Below the pieces are notes generated by a model. That model was not told where the DNA came from, ran no database searches, and worked only from the letters and a program-made list of their open reading frames with translations. The position numbers and the translations under genes are program-made. Below are positions 27,093-36,587 of a stretch of 64,000 nucleotides of DNA, one piece after another (within the stretch, counting starts at the first letter, position 1; each line of letters starts with the position of its first letter). The stretch comes from DASZQY01 sp963843565 (GTDB taxonomy: Bacteria > Pseudomonadota > Alphaproteobacteria > Rhizobiales > Kaistiaceae): positions 2,728,001-2,792,000 of the forward strand of contig CAWJKY010000003.1 in the NCBI GenBank assembly GCA_963843565.1, in the 5' to 3' direction.

Positions 27093-29435
27093 CTAACTGG
27101 CGCCGGTAGCCCGGGACCCGGTCACGTCGGCGAGCGCCTGACGCAGCGAATCCGGCGTCATCGGTTTTTCCAGCACCGCGTCGATACCCGCCGCCTCGGC
27201 GGCCATGCGGGTCTCGGCCAGCACGTCGGCGGTGACCGCCAGGATCGCCGACCGGTGAGCGCCCGTCTGGGCCTCCCACTGGCGGATCGCCCGGGCGGCG
27301 GCGAAGCCGTCGAGACCGGGCATGTGCAGGTCCATCAGGATCGCGGGGAAGCCCTCGGCCCGGTCCTTGACCGCAGCGAGCGCGGCGGCGCCATCATGAA
27401 CCTCGGTGACGGTGTGGCCCAGCCCTTCCAGAACCGCGCGGGCAAGCAGCGCGTTGATCTCGTTGTCCTCGGCCAGCAGCACCTCGAGGCTGGTGCTGGC
27501 GCGGCGCGGGGTTCCGGGCTTGGCGGGTCCGGCATCGCCCGGGTCGATCTGGAAGGCACGGGTCGCGGCGACCATGCCGGCGGCGACGCGAAGCAGCGAA
27601 CTCCGCCGTACCGGCCGCACCAGATACGCGTCGAAGCCGGCGGCGCGCAGATGCTCGACGTCGCCGCGCCGGCCGGGCTCGATCAGCACCGCGGCCGGAA
27701 CCGGCGCACCCGCCGCTTCGCGGATGCGCGCCAGCGCCGCCGCCGCATCGAGGCCGATGCGCCCGCCGACGAAGACGGCGTCGTGGCTTTCGCCGGCCGC
27801 AGTCGCCGCGCCGATCAGCCCGGCGGCCTCGGCGAGCGTGACGGCGACGCGCGCGGTGGCGCCGGCGTCGGCAAGGTGGCGGGCAAGGACCGGCGGTTCG
27901 GCGCCGGCGGGCGCCAGGATCAGGAAGCTCTGGCCGGCGAGGTCGACGGCCGGGCGCTGACCGCCGCCGTCCACCACCGGCAGCTTCAGGGCGAAGGAGA
28001 AGACGCTGCCGCCGCCATCGCGGGGCGACAGCTTCACGTCGCCGCCCATGCGGCGCACGATCCGCCGCGAGATGGCGAGGCCGAGGCCGGCGCCGCCATG
28101 ACGACGGCTGGGCGCGGTGTCCATCTGTTCGAACTCGTCGAAGAGGCGGGCGCCTTCCTCTTCCGGGATGCCGGGCCCGGTATCGGCGACCGTGAAGGCG
28201 ATGGTGTCGTCGGCACCCACCGCCGCCGAAAGGGTGACTCCGCCGGTGTCGGTGAATTTCACGCCGTTGCCGGCGAGGTTGATCAGCACCTGGCGCAGGC
28301 GCGCCGGATCGACCATGACCGACGTCGGCAGGGCCGGATCGATCGCAACGGCAACGTCGATGCCCTTGACGTGGGCGCGGCCGGCGAGAAGCTCGGCGAT
28401 CTCCTGCAGCAACGCCTCGACGTCGGTCGGCTCCGGCTTGATGTCGAGGCGGCCGGCCTCGATCTTGGAGAAGTCGAGCATGTCGTCGACAAGGGCGAGC
28501 AGCGCCTCGCCGGACGAGTGCACGGCGCGGGCGTAGGTTTCCTGATCGGGGGTCAGCTCCGTCTCGCGCAGCAGTCCGGTGAGCCCCAGGATGCCGTTCA
28601 GCGGCGTGCGGAACTCGTGGCTGACGGTGGCGAGCACCCGCGATTTCGCCTGGCTCGCCGCTTCCGCCCGCACGCGCGCATCGACCAGCGCCTGCTCGAC
28701 GTCCTTGCGCGCGGTGACGTCGCGGGCAACGCTGTAGAACTCGTCGCGCACACGGATATCGACCCAGGCGTACCAGCGCGGACCGGCGGCGGTGTCGAGC
28801 TTCACGTCGCGGGCAACGACGGCGCCCGGCGGCGGCGGGGCAAGCGTCGGGGCGAACGCCAGCGGCCGGCCGACGATATCGGATGCCGCGTCGCCGAAGG
28901 CGCTCACGAAGGCGGGGTTCGCGAAGGTGACGGCGCCGGCTGCGTCACGGCGCACGACCAGATCGCCCTGCGCGTCGACGAGACTGCGGTAGAGCTCCTC
29001 GCTCTCGCGGAGCTCCCATGCGGTGTCGGCGAGACTTTCGATCCGTGCCGTGAGCGCCGCGTTGTCGTCGCCGAGACGGGCGACGTCGTCGCGCAATGTT
29101 CCGGTATCGACCCGGGCCGCGCCCCACAGGCCGAATGCCACGATAGCCAGGGTGGCGGCAGCAACGGTTGGCGCCAGCGCCGGATAGATATGAGCGAGCG
29201 CGAAGGCGACGAGGATCGAAAGCGCGATGGCGAGCGCCAGAACGGCGCCGAGGAGGCGGCGTGGCGCGGCGGGTTCAGGCGCGGGCTCCGGCGCCTCATG
29301 GGCGAGTCGCGGCGCGGCGGGCCGGGCGGCGGCCGGCTCGGGAGCGATCTTCTCGGCGGTGGCTGGCGCGCGGCCCATCGGGGAAATCCGGCTGATCCCG
29401 GGCGGGCGAATCGGCCCGGTGGCGACAGAGGGCAC
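27093..29435 (-). CDS. Hybrid sensor histidine kinase with one active and one degenerate receiver domain
   Basis: A 780-residue membrane kinase, numbered from the GTG at 29435. A Pro/Ala-rich N-terminus is followed by two transmembrane helices (about 61-82 and 88-106), a coiled coil and a PAS domain (145-245). The HisKA helix VSHEFRTPLNG has phospho-acceptor His273, and the catalytic domain has N-box near 390, DTGPGIP and GAGLGLAIS. Residues 500-625 look like a receiver fold without the phospho-Asp. A second receiver (650-772) has Asp657, Asp702 and Lys757. An ATG at 29378 is an alternative start. No cognate regulator is adjacent, so the signal and target are unknown. Confidence 0.88.
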   Translation of the reverse strand: MPSVATGPIRPPGISRISPMGRAPATAEKIAPEPAAARPAAPRLAHEAPEPAPEPAAPRRLLGAVLALAIALSILVAFALAHIYPALAPTVAAATLAIVAFGLWGAARVDTGTLRDDVARLGDDNAALTARIESLADTAWELRESEELYRSLVDAQGDLVVRRDAAGAVTFANPAFVSAFGDAASDIVGRPLAFAPTLAPPPPGAVVARDVKLDTAAGPRWYAWVDIRVRDEFYSVARDVTARKDVEQALVDARVRAEAASQAKSRVLATVSHEFRTPLNGILGLTGLLRETELTPDQETYARAVHSSGEALLALVDDMLDFSKIEAGRLDIKPEPTDVEALLQEIAELLAGRAHVKGIDVAVAIDPALPTSVMVDPARLRQVLINLAGNGVKFTDTGGVTLSAAVGADDTIAFTVADTGPGIPEEEGARLFDEFEQMDTAPSRRHGGAGLGLAISRRIVRRMGGDVKLSPRDGGGSVFSFALKLPVVDGGGQRPAVDLAGQSFLILAPAGAEPPVLARHLADAGATARVAVTLAEAAGLIGAATAAGESHDAVFVGGRIGLDAAAALARIREAAGAPVPAAVLIEPGRRGDVEHLRAAGFDAYLVRPVRRSSLLRVAAGMVAATRAFQIDPGDAGPAKPGTPRRASTSLEVLLAEDNEINALLARAVLEGLGHTVTEVHDGAAALAAVKDRAEGFPAILMDLHMPGLDGFAAARAIRQWEAQTGAHRSAILAVTADVLAETRMAAEAAGIDAVLEKPMTPDSLRQALADVTGSRATGAS

Positions 29436-29471
29436 CCTCTCACCGCCAGATTTCCAAATGCTTGACGATAC

Positions 29472-31007
29472 TCAGGCCGCGGCCGCGGCAAGCCCTTCGC
29501 CGACGGCGCGGTAGGAGAGCGCCTCGGCGAGATGAATGCGGCCGACCGTATCCGCGCCGTCGAGGTCGGCGAGCGTGCGGGCGACTTTGAGCACGCGGTG
29601 ATAGCCACGGGCGGACAGCTGCATCGCCTCGGCGGCGGACCGCAGCAGCGCCGACGCCGGCCCGTCAGGCGCCGCAATCTTCTCGATCGCCGACGAGGAG
29701 CATTGGGCGTTGGTGCGCACGTTCGCCATGCCAATGGCGGCGAAGCGCGCCTGCTGGGTGGCGCGGGCGATGGCGACCCGCTCGGCAACCGCGACGGAGG
29801 CTTCGGTGGCGCCCGGCAGGATGAGGTCGGCGGCGGAGACCGCCGGCACGTCGATGCGGATGTCGATGCGGTCGAGGAGCGGGCCGGAGATGCGCCCCTG
29901 GTAGTCGGCGGCGCAGCGCTGCCCCCGCCGGCAGGTGTAGCCGGGCTCGCCCGCCTTGCCGCACTTGCACGGGTTCATCGCGGCGACCAGCTGGACGCGC
30001 GAGGGGTAACTGACGCGGTAGTTGGCGCGGGCGATGACGCTTTCGCCGCTCTCCAAGGGCTGGCGCAGCGAATCGAGCACCTGCGGCGAGAACTCCGGCA
30101 GCTCGTCGAGGAAGAGCACGCCGTTGTGGGCGAGCGCCACCTCACCCGGCTTGGCGCGGATGCCGCCGCCGACCATCGCCGCCATGGAGGCGGAATGGTG
30201 GGGCGAACGGAAGGGGCGGCGGCGGGTCAGCCGCCCGTTGGAGATGGCGCCGGCTACCGAGGCGATCATCGAAACTTCCAGCAGTTCCGGCGGCGACAGC
30301 GGCGGCAGGAGGCCCGGGAGACGGCTCGCCAACATCGACTTGCCGGCACCGGGCGGCCCGACCATGAGGAGGTGGTGACCGCCGGCGGCGGCGACCTCAA
30401 GCGCGCGCTTCGCCGATTCCTGCCCGCGGATATCGGCAAGGTCGAGGAAGGCGCCGGTCGCTTCGGCGACGCCGGGCTCGGGACGCGACAGCACCTGGGT
30501 GCCACGGAAATGATTGGCGATGGCGATGAGGCTGCGCGGCGCGACGATTGCCATGTCGCCGCTCGCCCAGGCGGCCTCGGGCCCCGAGGCCGCCGGGCAG
30601 ATGATGCCGCGGTCGAGGGCGTTCGCCGCAATCGCCGCCGGCAGGACGCCGGCGACCGGCGCGATGGTGCCGTCCAGCGCCAGTTCGCCGAGCGCCACGT
30701 AGTCGGCGAGCTGATCGCCGGGCATGGCGCCGATCGCCGCCATCAGCGCCAGCGCGATCGGCAGGTCGTAGTGGCTGCCCTCCTTGGGAAGGTCGGCAGG
30801 CGCGAGATTGACGACGATGCGCTTCGGCGGCAGCGACAAGCCGGAGGCGTGCAGCGCGGCGCGCACCCGCTCGGTGCTCTCGGCGACCGCCTTGTCGGGC
30901 AGGCCGACGATGATGAACTTCACGCCGCCCGGCGCGATCTGCACCTGCACGTCGACGGGCACCGCCTCGATACCCTGAAACGAAACCGTCGTGACGTGGG
31001 AAACCAT
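29472..31007 (-). CDS. comM: ComM/YifB-family Mg-chelatase-like AAA+ ATPase
   Basis: A 511-residue protein with an N-terminal Lon-like ChlI domain (FQGIEAVPVDVQVQIAPG), Walker A GPPGAGKSMLASRLP, Walker B VLFLDELPEF, and the cysteine motif CGKAGEPGYTCRRGQRC. ComM is a hexameric helicase that promotes branch migration during natural transformation; in non-competent bacteria its role is unclear. It lies upstream of the hybrid kinase on the same strand (36-base gap). Confidence 0.93.
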   Translation of the reverse strand: MVSHVTTVSFQGIEAVPVDVQVQIAPGGVKFIIVGLPDKAVAESTERVRAALHASGLSLPPKRIVVNLAPADLPKEGSHYDLPIALALMAAIGAMPGDQLADYVALGELALDGTIAPVAGVLPAAIAANALDRGIICPAASGPEAAWASGDMAIVAPRSLIAIANHFRGTQVLSRPEPGVAEATGAFLDLADIRGQESAKRALEVAAAGGHHLLMVGPPGAGKSMLASRLPGLLPPLSPPELLEVSMIASVAGAISNGRLTRRRPFRSPHHSASMAAMVGGGIRAKPGEVALAHNGVLFLDELPEFSPQVLDSLRQPLESGESVIARANYRVSYPSRVQLVAAMNPCKCGKAGEPGYTCRRGQRCAADYQGRISGPLLDRIDIRIDVPAVSAADLILPGATEASVAVAERVAIARATQQARFAAIGMANVRTNAQCSSSAIEKIAAPDGPASALLRSAAEAMQLSARGYHRVLKVARTLADLDGADTVGRIHLAEALSYRAVGEGLAAAAA

Positions 31008-31090
31008 CTCGCCCCCGAGGCCGGTTGTGCGGCTACCCTAGCGCACACCCCACCCCGCGATCAAGAACAATTCGTGAACAAGGGGCGGAA

Positions 31091-31792
31091 TCAGGCCAAG
31101 CTGGCGACCAGCTCCGCCAGTTCGCCAAGGTCGGCGATCCGCCGGAAACGGTCGGCGCCGGCGGGCTCGTCCGCTGCCTCGTGCTCCCAGGTGACGTCGT
31201 GAGGCACGTACACCCCCCAGGATCCGGCCTCGAGCGCCGGCAGCACGTCGGAGCGCAGCGAATTGCCGACCATCATGGCGCGATGCGGCCCCTCGCCGTG
31301 CTCGGTGAAGATGCGCTCGTAGGTGGAGCGGGTCTTGTCGGAGACGATCTCGACGCCGTCGAAGAGATCGCCGAGGCCCGAGGCGGCGAGCTTCCTCTCC
31401 TGGTCGAAGAGATCGCCCTTGGTGATCAGCACGATCCGGTAAGCCCCCGAGAGCCGCTCGAGCGCCTCGCGGGCGTGGGGGAGCGTTTCGACCGGATGGA
31501 CGAGAAGATCGCGGCCGGCGGCGAGGATGTCGCCGATCACCGACGCGGGCACCTTGCCGCCGGTCACATCGATGGCCGTCTCGACCATGGAGAGCGTGAA
31601 GCCCTTGATGCCGTAGCCGTAGAGCTTGAGGTTGCGCCCTTCGGCGGCGCGCAAGCGCTCCGACAGATGATCCGCCTCGGCATAGCCGGCGAGAAGCTCC
31701 GCGAAACGCGCCTCGGTCAGCCGGTAGAACGTCTCGTTCTGCCAGAGGGTGTCGTCGGCATCGAAGCCGATGGTGGAGAGGGTGGTGGACAT
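31091..31792 (-). CDS. HAD-superfamily hydrolase
   Basis: Predicted phosphatase of 233 residues. HAD motif I is IGFDADDTLW (nucleophile Asp11, Asp13), motif II is VLITKGD, and motif IV is MVGNSLRSDVLPALEAG. The cap is a helical insert typical of subfamily I. The substrate is unknown. It follows gshB by 4 bases on the minus strand, so the two are co-transcribed. Confidence 0.9.
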   Translation of the reverse strand: MSTTLSTIGFDADDTLWQNETFYRLTEARFAELLAGYAEADHLSERLRAAEGRNLKLYGYGIKGFTLSMVETAIDVTGGKVPASVIGDILAAGRDLLVHPVETLPHAREALERLSGAYRIVLITKGDLFDQERKLAASGLGDLFDGVEIVSDKTRSTYERIFTEHGEGPHRAMMVGNSLRSDVLPALEAGSWGVYVPHDVTWEHEAADEPAGADRFRRIADLGELAELVASLA

Positions 31793-31796
31793 CGGC

Positions 31797-32741
31797 TCAC
31801 GTCAGCTTTTTCTCGATGGCGTCCCAGATCAACGCGGCGATATCCGCCCCGCCGAAGCGCTTCACCTCGCGAATGCCGGTCGGCGAGGTGACGTTGATCT
31901 CGGTGAGGTAATTCCCGATCACGTCGATGCCGACGAAGATGAGGCCGCGCGCCTTCAGGGTCGGGCCGATCGCTTCGCAGATCTCGCGGTCGCGGTCGCT
32001 CATCGCCGAAGGTTCGGCGCGGCCGCCGACGTGCATGTTGGAGCGCGCCTCGCCTTCCGCCGGCACGCGGTTGATGATGCCGGCGGCCTCGCCGTCGACG
32101 AGGATGATGCGCTTGTCGCCGGCGCGCACGTCCGGCAGGTAGCGCTGCACGACGTAAGGCTCGCCGCGATAGGTGGTCGCGAACATCTCCAGCAGGCTCG
32201 CCAGGTTCTCGTCGGCGGGGGTCAGGCGGAAGACGCCGGCGCCGCCGTTGGAGAACAGCGGCTTGACGATGATGTCGCCGAACTCCTTGCGGAAGGTGCG
32301 GATCTCGTCGATGTCGCGGGCAATCAGCGTCGGCGGCATCAGGTCGGGGAACTCGGTGACGAACAGTTTTTCGGGCGCGTTCCTGACGTGGGCCGGATCG
32401 TTGACGACCAGTGTCTTGGGGTGAATGCGCTCGAGCAGGTGGGTCGTGGTGATGTAGCCCATGTCGAAGGGCGGATCCTGACGCAGGTGGATCACGTCGA
32501 ACGTCGACAGATCGACACGCTCCGCCGGGCCGAGCGTGAAATGATCGCCCTCGGTGTCGCGGACGGACACCGGCGCCACCGCCGCGCTGACGACCCCGTC
32601 GCGCATGGCGAGTTGATCGGGGGTGTAGTGAGCCTGCTGGTGGCCGCGGCGTTCGCCCTCCAGCATGATCGCAAACGTCGAATCGCCGCGGATCTTGAGG
32701 CCGGCGATATGGTCCATCTGGTAGGCGACTTTGAGCGGCAT
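31797..32741 (-). CDS. gshB: Glutathione synthetase
   Basis: ATP-grasp ligase joining gamma-glutamylcysteine and glycine, 314 residues. It shows the GshB N-terminal domain (VAYQMDHIAGLKIRGDSTFAIMLEGERRGHQ), the IHLRQDPPFDMGYITTTHLLE motif, the ATP-grasp segment DIIVKPLFSNGGAGVFRL, and the C-terminal FVGIDVIGNYLTEINVTSPTGIRE. It lies in the rsmI-yraN-gshB unit, with a 60-base gap to yraN. Confidence 0.97.
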   Translation of the reverse strand: MPLKVAYQMDHIAGLKIRGDSTFAIMLEGERRGHQQAHYTPDQLAMRDGVVSAAVAPVSVRDTEGDHFTLGPAERVDLSTFDVIHLRQDPPFDMGYITTTHLLERIHPKTLVVNDPAHVRNAPEKLFVTEFPDLMPPTLIARDIDEIRTFRKEFGDIIVKPLFSNGGAGVFRLTPADENLASLLEMFATTYRGEPYVVQRYLPDVRAGDKRIILVDGEAAGIINRVPAEGEARSNMHVGGRAEPSAMSDRDREICEAIGPTLKARGLIFVGIDVIGNYLTEINVTSPTGIREVKRFGGADIAALIWDAIEKKLT

Positions 32742-32801
32742 GGCGGGCGTCTCAGGCGGTGGGGGCCCGGGTTATCTCGCGTCCGGGGCCAAAAAGGCAA
32801 A

Positions 32802-33182
32802 TCACCAGATGGCGCCGTCGGAATCGAACACCCCCTTGATGTGGCGCGGCAGCCGCCCGGGCAGGGCGATCATCACATCGAAGCGATGATCGAGGCGGGC
32901 TGCCGCCGGGTGGTGCGAGACCCACAGTGCTGCGGCCCGGGCGATCCGCGCCCGGGTGCGCGCATCGACCGCCTCGAGGGCGGCGGCCGGCTCGGCCCGC
33001 ATCTTCACCTCGACGAAGACGATCGTGTTGCCGCGCTGGGCGACGATGTCGATTTCGCCGGCCGGCGTGCGGTAGCGGCGCGACAGGATGCGATAGCCCT
33101 TCAGCCGCAGGGACCAGGCGGCCACCGCCTCGGCGCCGCGACCGCGACCCTCGGCACGGCGGCGGCGATCGGTGCCGTTCAT
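32802..33182 (-). CDS. YraN/UPF0102 family protein
   Basis: A 126-residue protein of the UPF0102 family. It has a predicted PD-(D/E)xK nuclease-like core: AAWSLRLKGYRILSRRYRTPAGEIDIVAQRGNTIVFVEVK, with the D and ExK positions of the fold. The biological function is unknown. The start overlaps the rsmI stop by 4 bases (ATGA), the standard rsmI-yraN arrangement. Confidence 0.9.
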   Translation of the reverse strand: MNGTDRRRRAEGRGRGAEAVAAWSLRLKGYRILSRRYRTPAGEIDIVAQRGNTIVFVEVKMRAEPAAALEAVDARTRARIARAAALWVSHHPAAARLDHRFDVMIALPGRLPRHIKGVFDSDGAIW

Positions 33183-34123
33183 TCGGCGTTCTCCTTGAGA
33201 GCGAGGGCGCGCCGGTAGAGCTCGCGGCGCGGCAGGCCGGTGATGGTCGCGGCCTCGGCGGCGGCGGCGCTGACGGAGTTGTCGGCGAGCAGCGCGACCA
33301 GCACGCGGTCGGCCTCGGCCGCATCGGCGACCGCTTCCGTGGGCGGGCCAACCACGACGACGATCTCGCCCTTCGCGGCAGGCTCGGCAGCGTAGCCTTC
33401 GGCAAGGCCGGCGAGGGTTCCGTCGCGGACCGTCTCGAACGCCTTGGTGAGTTCGCGGGCGACCGCCGCCGGTCGACCGTCGCCGAGCACCGCCGCCATG
33501 TCGGCAAGCGCGGCCGCGAGCCGCGGGCCGGTCTCGTAGAAGACCAGCGTCGCGGGAACCGCGGCAAGCTCCGTCAGGCGCTTGTGGCGTGCGGCGGATT
33601 TCGGCGGCAGGAACCCGGCGAAGAAGAACGCGTCGGTCGGCTGGCCGGCCGCGACCAGTGCCGCCATGACCGCCGAGGCGCCGGGGATGGGCACCACCGC
33701 GTGGCCGGCCGCCCGGGCATCGACCACCAGCCGGTAGCCCGGATCGGAGACGAGCGGCGTGCCGGCGTCGCTGACCAGCGCGACCGCCCTCCCCTCGCCG
33801 AGCGCCGCGATCAGCTTCGGGCGCTGCCGCGCCGCATTGTGGTCATGGTAGGCGACCAGCTTGCCGGCGATGCCAAAACGGGAGAGCAGAAAGCCGGTGA
33901 CGCGGGTGTCCTCGCAGGCGATCAGGTCGGCGGCGGCGAGCACCGCCAGTGCCCTCAACGTGATGTCGCCGAGGTTGCCGATCGGCGTGGCGACGACGTG
34001 GAGCGCCGGTTGCAGCGCCGGTGCCGCGATCCTGTGCCCCTCGACGAGGTACGAACGCGCCACCGGGTTCGCTTCGCTCAAGGCCGTTTCTCCATCGGCG
34101 GGATCGCCATCAAGTTGACGCAC
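33179..34123 (-). CDS. rsmI: 16S rRNA (cytidine1402-2'-O)-methyltransferase
   Basis: SAM-dependent methyltransferase that 2'-O-methylates C1402 of 16S rRNA. It has the family opening HVVATPIGNLGDITLRALAVLAAAD, ACEDTRVT, YHDHNA, and VALVSDAGTPLVSDPGYRLV. The start is uncertain: a GTG at 34123 yields 314 residues, while the frame can be read up to a TTG at 34189. It is divergent from the LpoA-like lipoprotein gene, another conserved arrangement. Confidence 0.93.
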   Translation of the reverse strand: MRQLDGDPADGETALSEANPVARSYLVEGHRIAAPALQPALHVVATPIGNLGDITLRALAVLAAADLIACEDTRVTGFLLSRFGIAGKLVAYHDHNAARQRPKLIAALGEGRAVALVSDAGTPLVSDPGYRLVVDARAAGHAVVPIPGASAVMAALVAAGQPTDAFFFAGFLPPKSAARHKRLTELAAVPATLVFYETGPRLAAALADMAAVLGDGRPAAVARELTKAFETVRDGTLAGLAEGYAAEPAAKGEIVVVVGPPTEAVADAAEADRVLVALLADNSVSAAAAEAATITGLPRRELYRRALALKENAE

Positions 34124-34223
34124 GATCTCATCATGTTTTGACAGCGTTCGGAAACCTCTTATGATTTGCCCGATTGTAGGCGTTTCCAAGTCACCTTTTT
34201 CGGGCGAGCAGGGGGAGGATCAC

Positions 34224-35432
34224 TTGTCCCGCTTTGCACAGACGTGCGTTCGCGCGGCAAAGGCCGTCGCGATCGCAGGTCTTTTCGGCGGGCTCGCAGC
34301 ACTTGCCGGTTGTAACTCTTCCGGTTTTGGCGGCGGTCCGAAACCCGGCACCAGCGAACCCGTCTCCGGAGAGGTCATCGGGACGGGATCGGTGCGCGTG
34401 GCGCTGATCCTGCCGCTGTCGGCGACCGGAAACGCCGGGCAGCTTGCCCTCAACCTCAAGAACGCCGCAGATCTCGCGCTTCGCGATTTCCAGTCGGCGA
34501 ACATCACGCTGCTGGTCAAGGACGACCAGGGCACGCCGGAAGGCGCCCGGGCGGCAGCCAGCCAGGCGATCGCGCAGGGCGCCGAGCTGATCCTCGGGCC
34601 GCTGTTCGCGCAGTCGGTTCCCGCCGTCGCGCAAGTTGCGCGGGGCGCACGCGTGCCGGTGATCGCCTTTTCCACCGACAGCACTGCCGCCGGACCCGGC
34701 GTCTATCTCCTGAGCTTCCTGCCGCAGAGCGACGTCGACCGGATCGTCACCTACGCCTCGCGGCTCGGCAAACGGTCCTTCGCGGCGCTGCTGCCCGACA
34801 ACGCCTACGGCACGGTGGTCGAGGCGGAACTCCAGCGCGTGGTCGCGGCGTCGGGCGGGCGGGTGATGGCCTCGGTGCGCTACCCGCTCGACCGCATCTC
34901 GATGCAGGACAAGGCGAACAGCGTCGCGGCGCTGGTCAAGTCGGGGACCGTCGATACGGTCTTCATGCCCGACGCGGGCGACGCGGTTCCCTATCTGGCG
35001 CAGCTGCTCGCGGCCGGCGGAGTGCGGCCCGGACAGATCACCTACCTCGGCAGCGGACAGTGGGACGACAAGCGCATCGTCGGCGAATCGAACCTGAACG
35101 GCGGCCTTTTCCCGGCGCCGGACGGCACCGGCTTTGCAAGTTTTGCGCAGCGCTATCAGGCGACTTTCGGCGGCGCCCAGCCGTTCCGCTCGGCGACGCT
35201 CGCCTACGACGCCACAAGTCTCGCGGCCGGTCTGACGGCGCGTTTCGGCGACCAGCGCTTCGCCGCCTCGACGCTCACCAACGCCAACGGCTTCATCGGC
35301 GTCGACGGCGCCTTCCGCTTCCTGCCCAACGGGCTCAGCCAGCGCGGCCTCGCCGTCTATCAGATCAAGAACGGCAAATCGGTGCTGGTCGACGCGGCGC
35401 CCAAGACCTTCACCCGCGCCACCGGATTCTAG
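34224..35432 (+). CDS. LpoA-like penicillin-binding protein activator (lipoprotein)
   Basis: A 402-residue lipoprotein. The signal peptide ends in lipobox LAGC with lipidated Cys30. The mature part is a periplasmic-binding-protein type I fold (VRVALILPLSATGNAGQLALNLKNAADLAL; GAELILGPLFAQSV) like the C-terminal domain of LpoA, which activates PBP1A. The start is TTG 34224, with GGGGGAGG 5 bases upstream; an earlier frame to 34161 lacks this site. It is the standard divergent partner of rsmI. Activation of a PBP is inferred from the family. Confidence 0.88.
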   Translation: MSRFAQTCVRAAKAVAIAGLFGGLAALAGCNSSGFGGGPKPGTSEPVSGEVIGTGSVRVALILPLSATGNAGQLALNLKNAADLALRDFQSANITLLVKDDQGTPEGARAAASQAIAQGAELILGPLFAQSVPAVAQVARGARVPVIAFSTDSTAAGPGVYLLSFLPQSDVDRIVTYASRLGKRSFAALLPDNAYGTVVEAELQRVVAASGGRVMASVRYPLDRISMQDKANSVAALVKSGTVDTVFMPDAGDAVPYLAQLLAAGGVRPGQITYLGSGQWDDKRIVGESNLNGGLFPAPDGTGFASFAQRYQATFGGAQPFRSATLAYDATSLAAGLTARFGDQRFAASTLTNANGFIGVDGAFRFLPNGLSQRGLAVYQIKNGKSVLVDAAPKTFTRATGF

Positions 35433-35441
35433 GCGCGCCGC

Positions 35442-36587
35442 TCACGCCGCCAGATCGGCGACCACCGCGTCGAGCACGAAGAAGCCGGCGCGGGTGGCGC
35501 GGACGCGCGTCCCCGTCCGCTCGACCATGCCGTGGGCGAGAAGATCGGCCAGACGCTCGGGGTCGAGCTCGCGTCCGGTGAGCGCCTGATAGCGGTCGAG
35601 ATCGATGCCCTCGGCGAGGCGCAGCCCCATGAGAAGCAGCTCGTCGCCTTCCTCCTCGCCGGCGAGCACGTCGTCGACGACAAGCCCGTCGCCGCGCGCC
35701 TCGACGTTCTCAAGCCAGGCCTCCGGCACACGCTCGGTGGCGGTGGCGTGGCGGCCGTCGGCAAGCCTGAGGCGCCCATGGGCGCCGGGACCGATGCCGG
35801 CGTATTCGTGGTAGCGCCAGTAGACGAGGTTGTGGCGGCACTCGGCGCCGGCAACGGCGTGATTGGAAATCTCGTAAGCGGGGAGGCCGGCGGCGGCGCA
35901 GACCTCCTGGGTCACCCGATAGAGATCGGCGGCGCTGTCCTCGTCGGGCACCTTGAGCTTGCCGGCGCCGCGCAGCGCATAGAACGGCGTGCCCTCCTCG
36001 ATGGTCAGCTGGTAGAGCGACAGATGATCGGCGGCGAGCGCCAGCGCCCGCTTGAGTTCCGCGGACCACGCCATCGGCGTCTGGTCGGGGCGCGCGTAGA
36101 TGAGGTCGAACGACAAGCGGGGGAACGTCGCGCGCGCGATCTCGACGGCGCGGAGCGCCTCCTCGACGTTGTGCAGGCGGCCGAGGAATTTCAAAACGCG
36201 GTCGTCGAGCGCCTGGACACCGAGCGACACGCGGTTGACGCCGGCGGCGCGATAACCGCGAAACCTTTCCGCCTCGACGCTCGACGGATTAGCCTCCAGC
36301 GTCACCTCGGCATCGGGCGCCACGCTCCAGGCGCCCGAGATGGCATCGAGGATGGCAGCGACCGTCGCCGGCTCCATGAGGGACGGCGTGCCGCCGCCCA
36401 GGAATATTGAGGAGACGGTGCGGCCGGGTGCGCGCTCGGCGGTACGTGCGATCTCCTGCACGAATGCACGTGCGAAGCGCGCCTGGTCGATGCCCTGATG
36501 GCGGACGTGCGAGTTGAAGTCGCAATAGGGGCACTTCGCCGCGCAAAACGGCCAGTGAACGTAAACGCCGAAGGGCTCGCCGCTCAT
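35442..36587 (-). CDS. hemW: Radical SAM haem chaperone HemW
   Basis: A 381-residue radical SAM protein. The cluster motif CAAKCPYC is C-x3-C-x2-C without the additional Cys that marks the coproporphyrinogen dehydrogenase HemN, so HemW is the better name. Further motifs are IFLGGGTPSLM and VNRVSLGVQALDDRVLKFLGR. It is thought to insert haem into respiratory enzymes. Start ATG 36587 overlaps the rdgB stop (ATGA). It is last in the rph-rdgB-hemW unit. Confidence 0.92.
   Translation of the reverse strand: MSGEPFGVYVHWPFCAAKCPYCDFNSHVRHQGIDQARFARAFVQEIARTAERAPGRTVSSIFLGGGTPSLMEPATVAAILDAISGAWSVAPDAEVTLEANPSSVEAERFRGYRAAGVNRVSLGVQALDDRVLKFLGRLHNVEEALRAVEIARATFPRLSFDLIYARPDQTPMAWSAELKRALALAADHLSLYQLTIEEGTPFYALRGAGKLKVPDEDSAADLYRVTQEVCAAAGLPAYEISNHAVAGAECRHNLVYWRYHEYAGIGPGAHGRLRLADGRHATATERVPEAWLENVEARGDGLVVDDVLAGEEEGDELLLMGLRLAEGIDLDRYQALTGRELDPERLADLLAHGMVERTGTRVRATRAGFFVLDAVVADLAA

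Noticed and set aside
27255..29465. A 736-codon open frame antisense to the hybrid histidine kinase
   Set aside because: Composition is Arg/Gly/Asp-rich without domains; the kinase on the other strand has unmistakable HisKA, ATPase and receiver motifs.
35442..36587. Coproporphyrinogen III dehydrogenase HemN
   Set aside because: The cluster motif has three cysteines (C-x3-C-x2-C) and the position of the HemN-specific extra Cys is Phe, so HemW is the better call.
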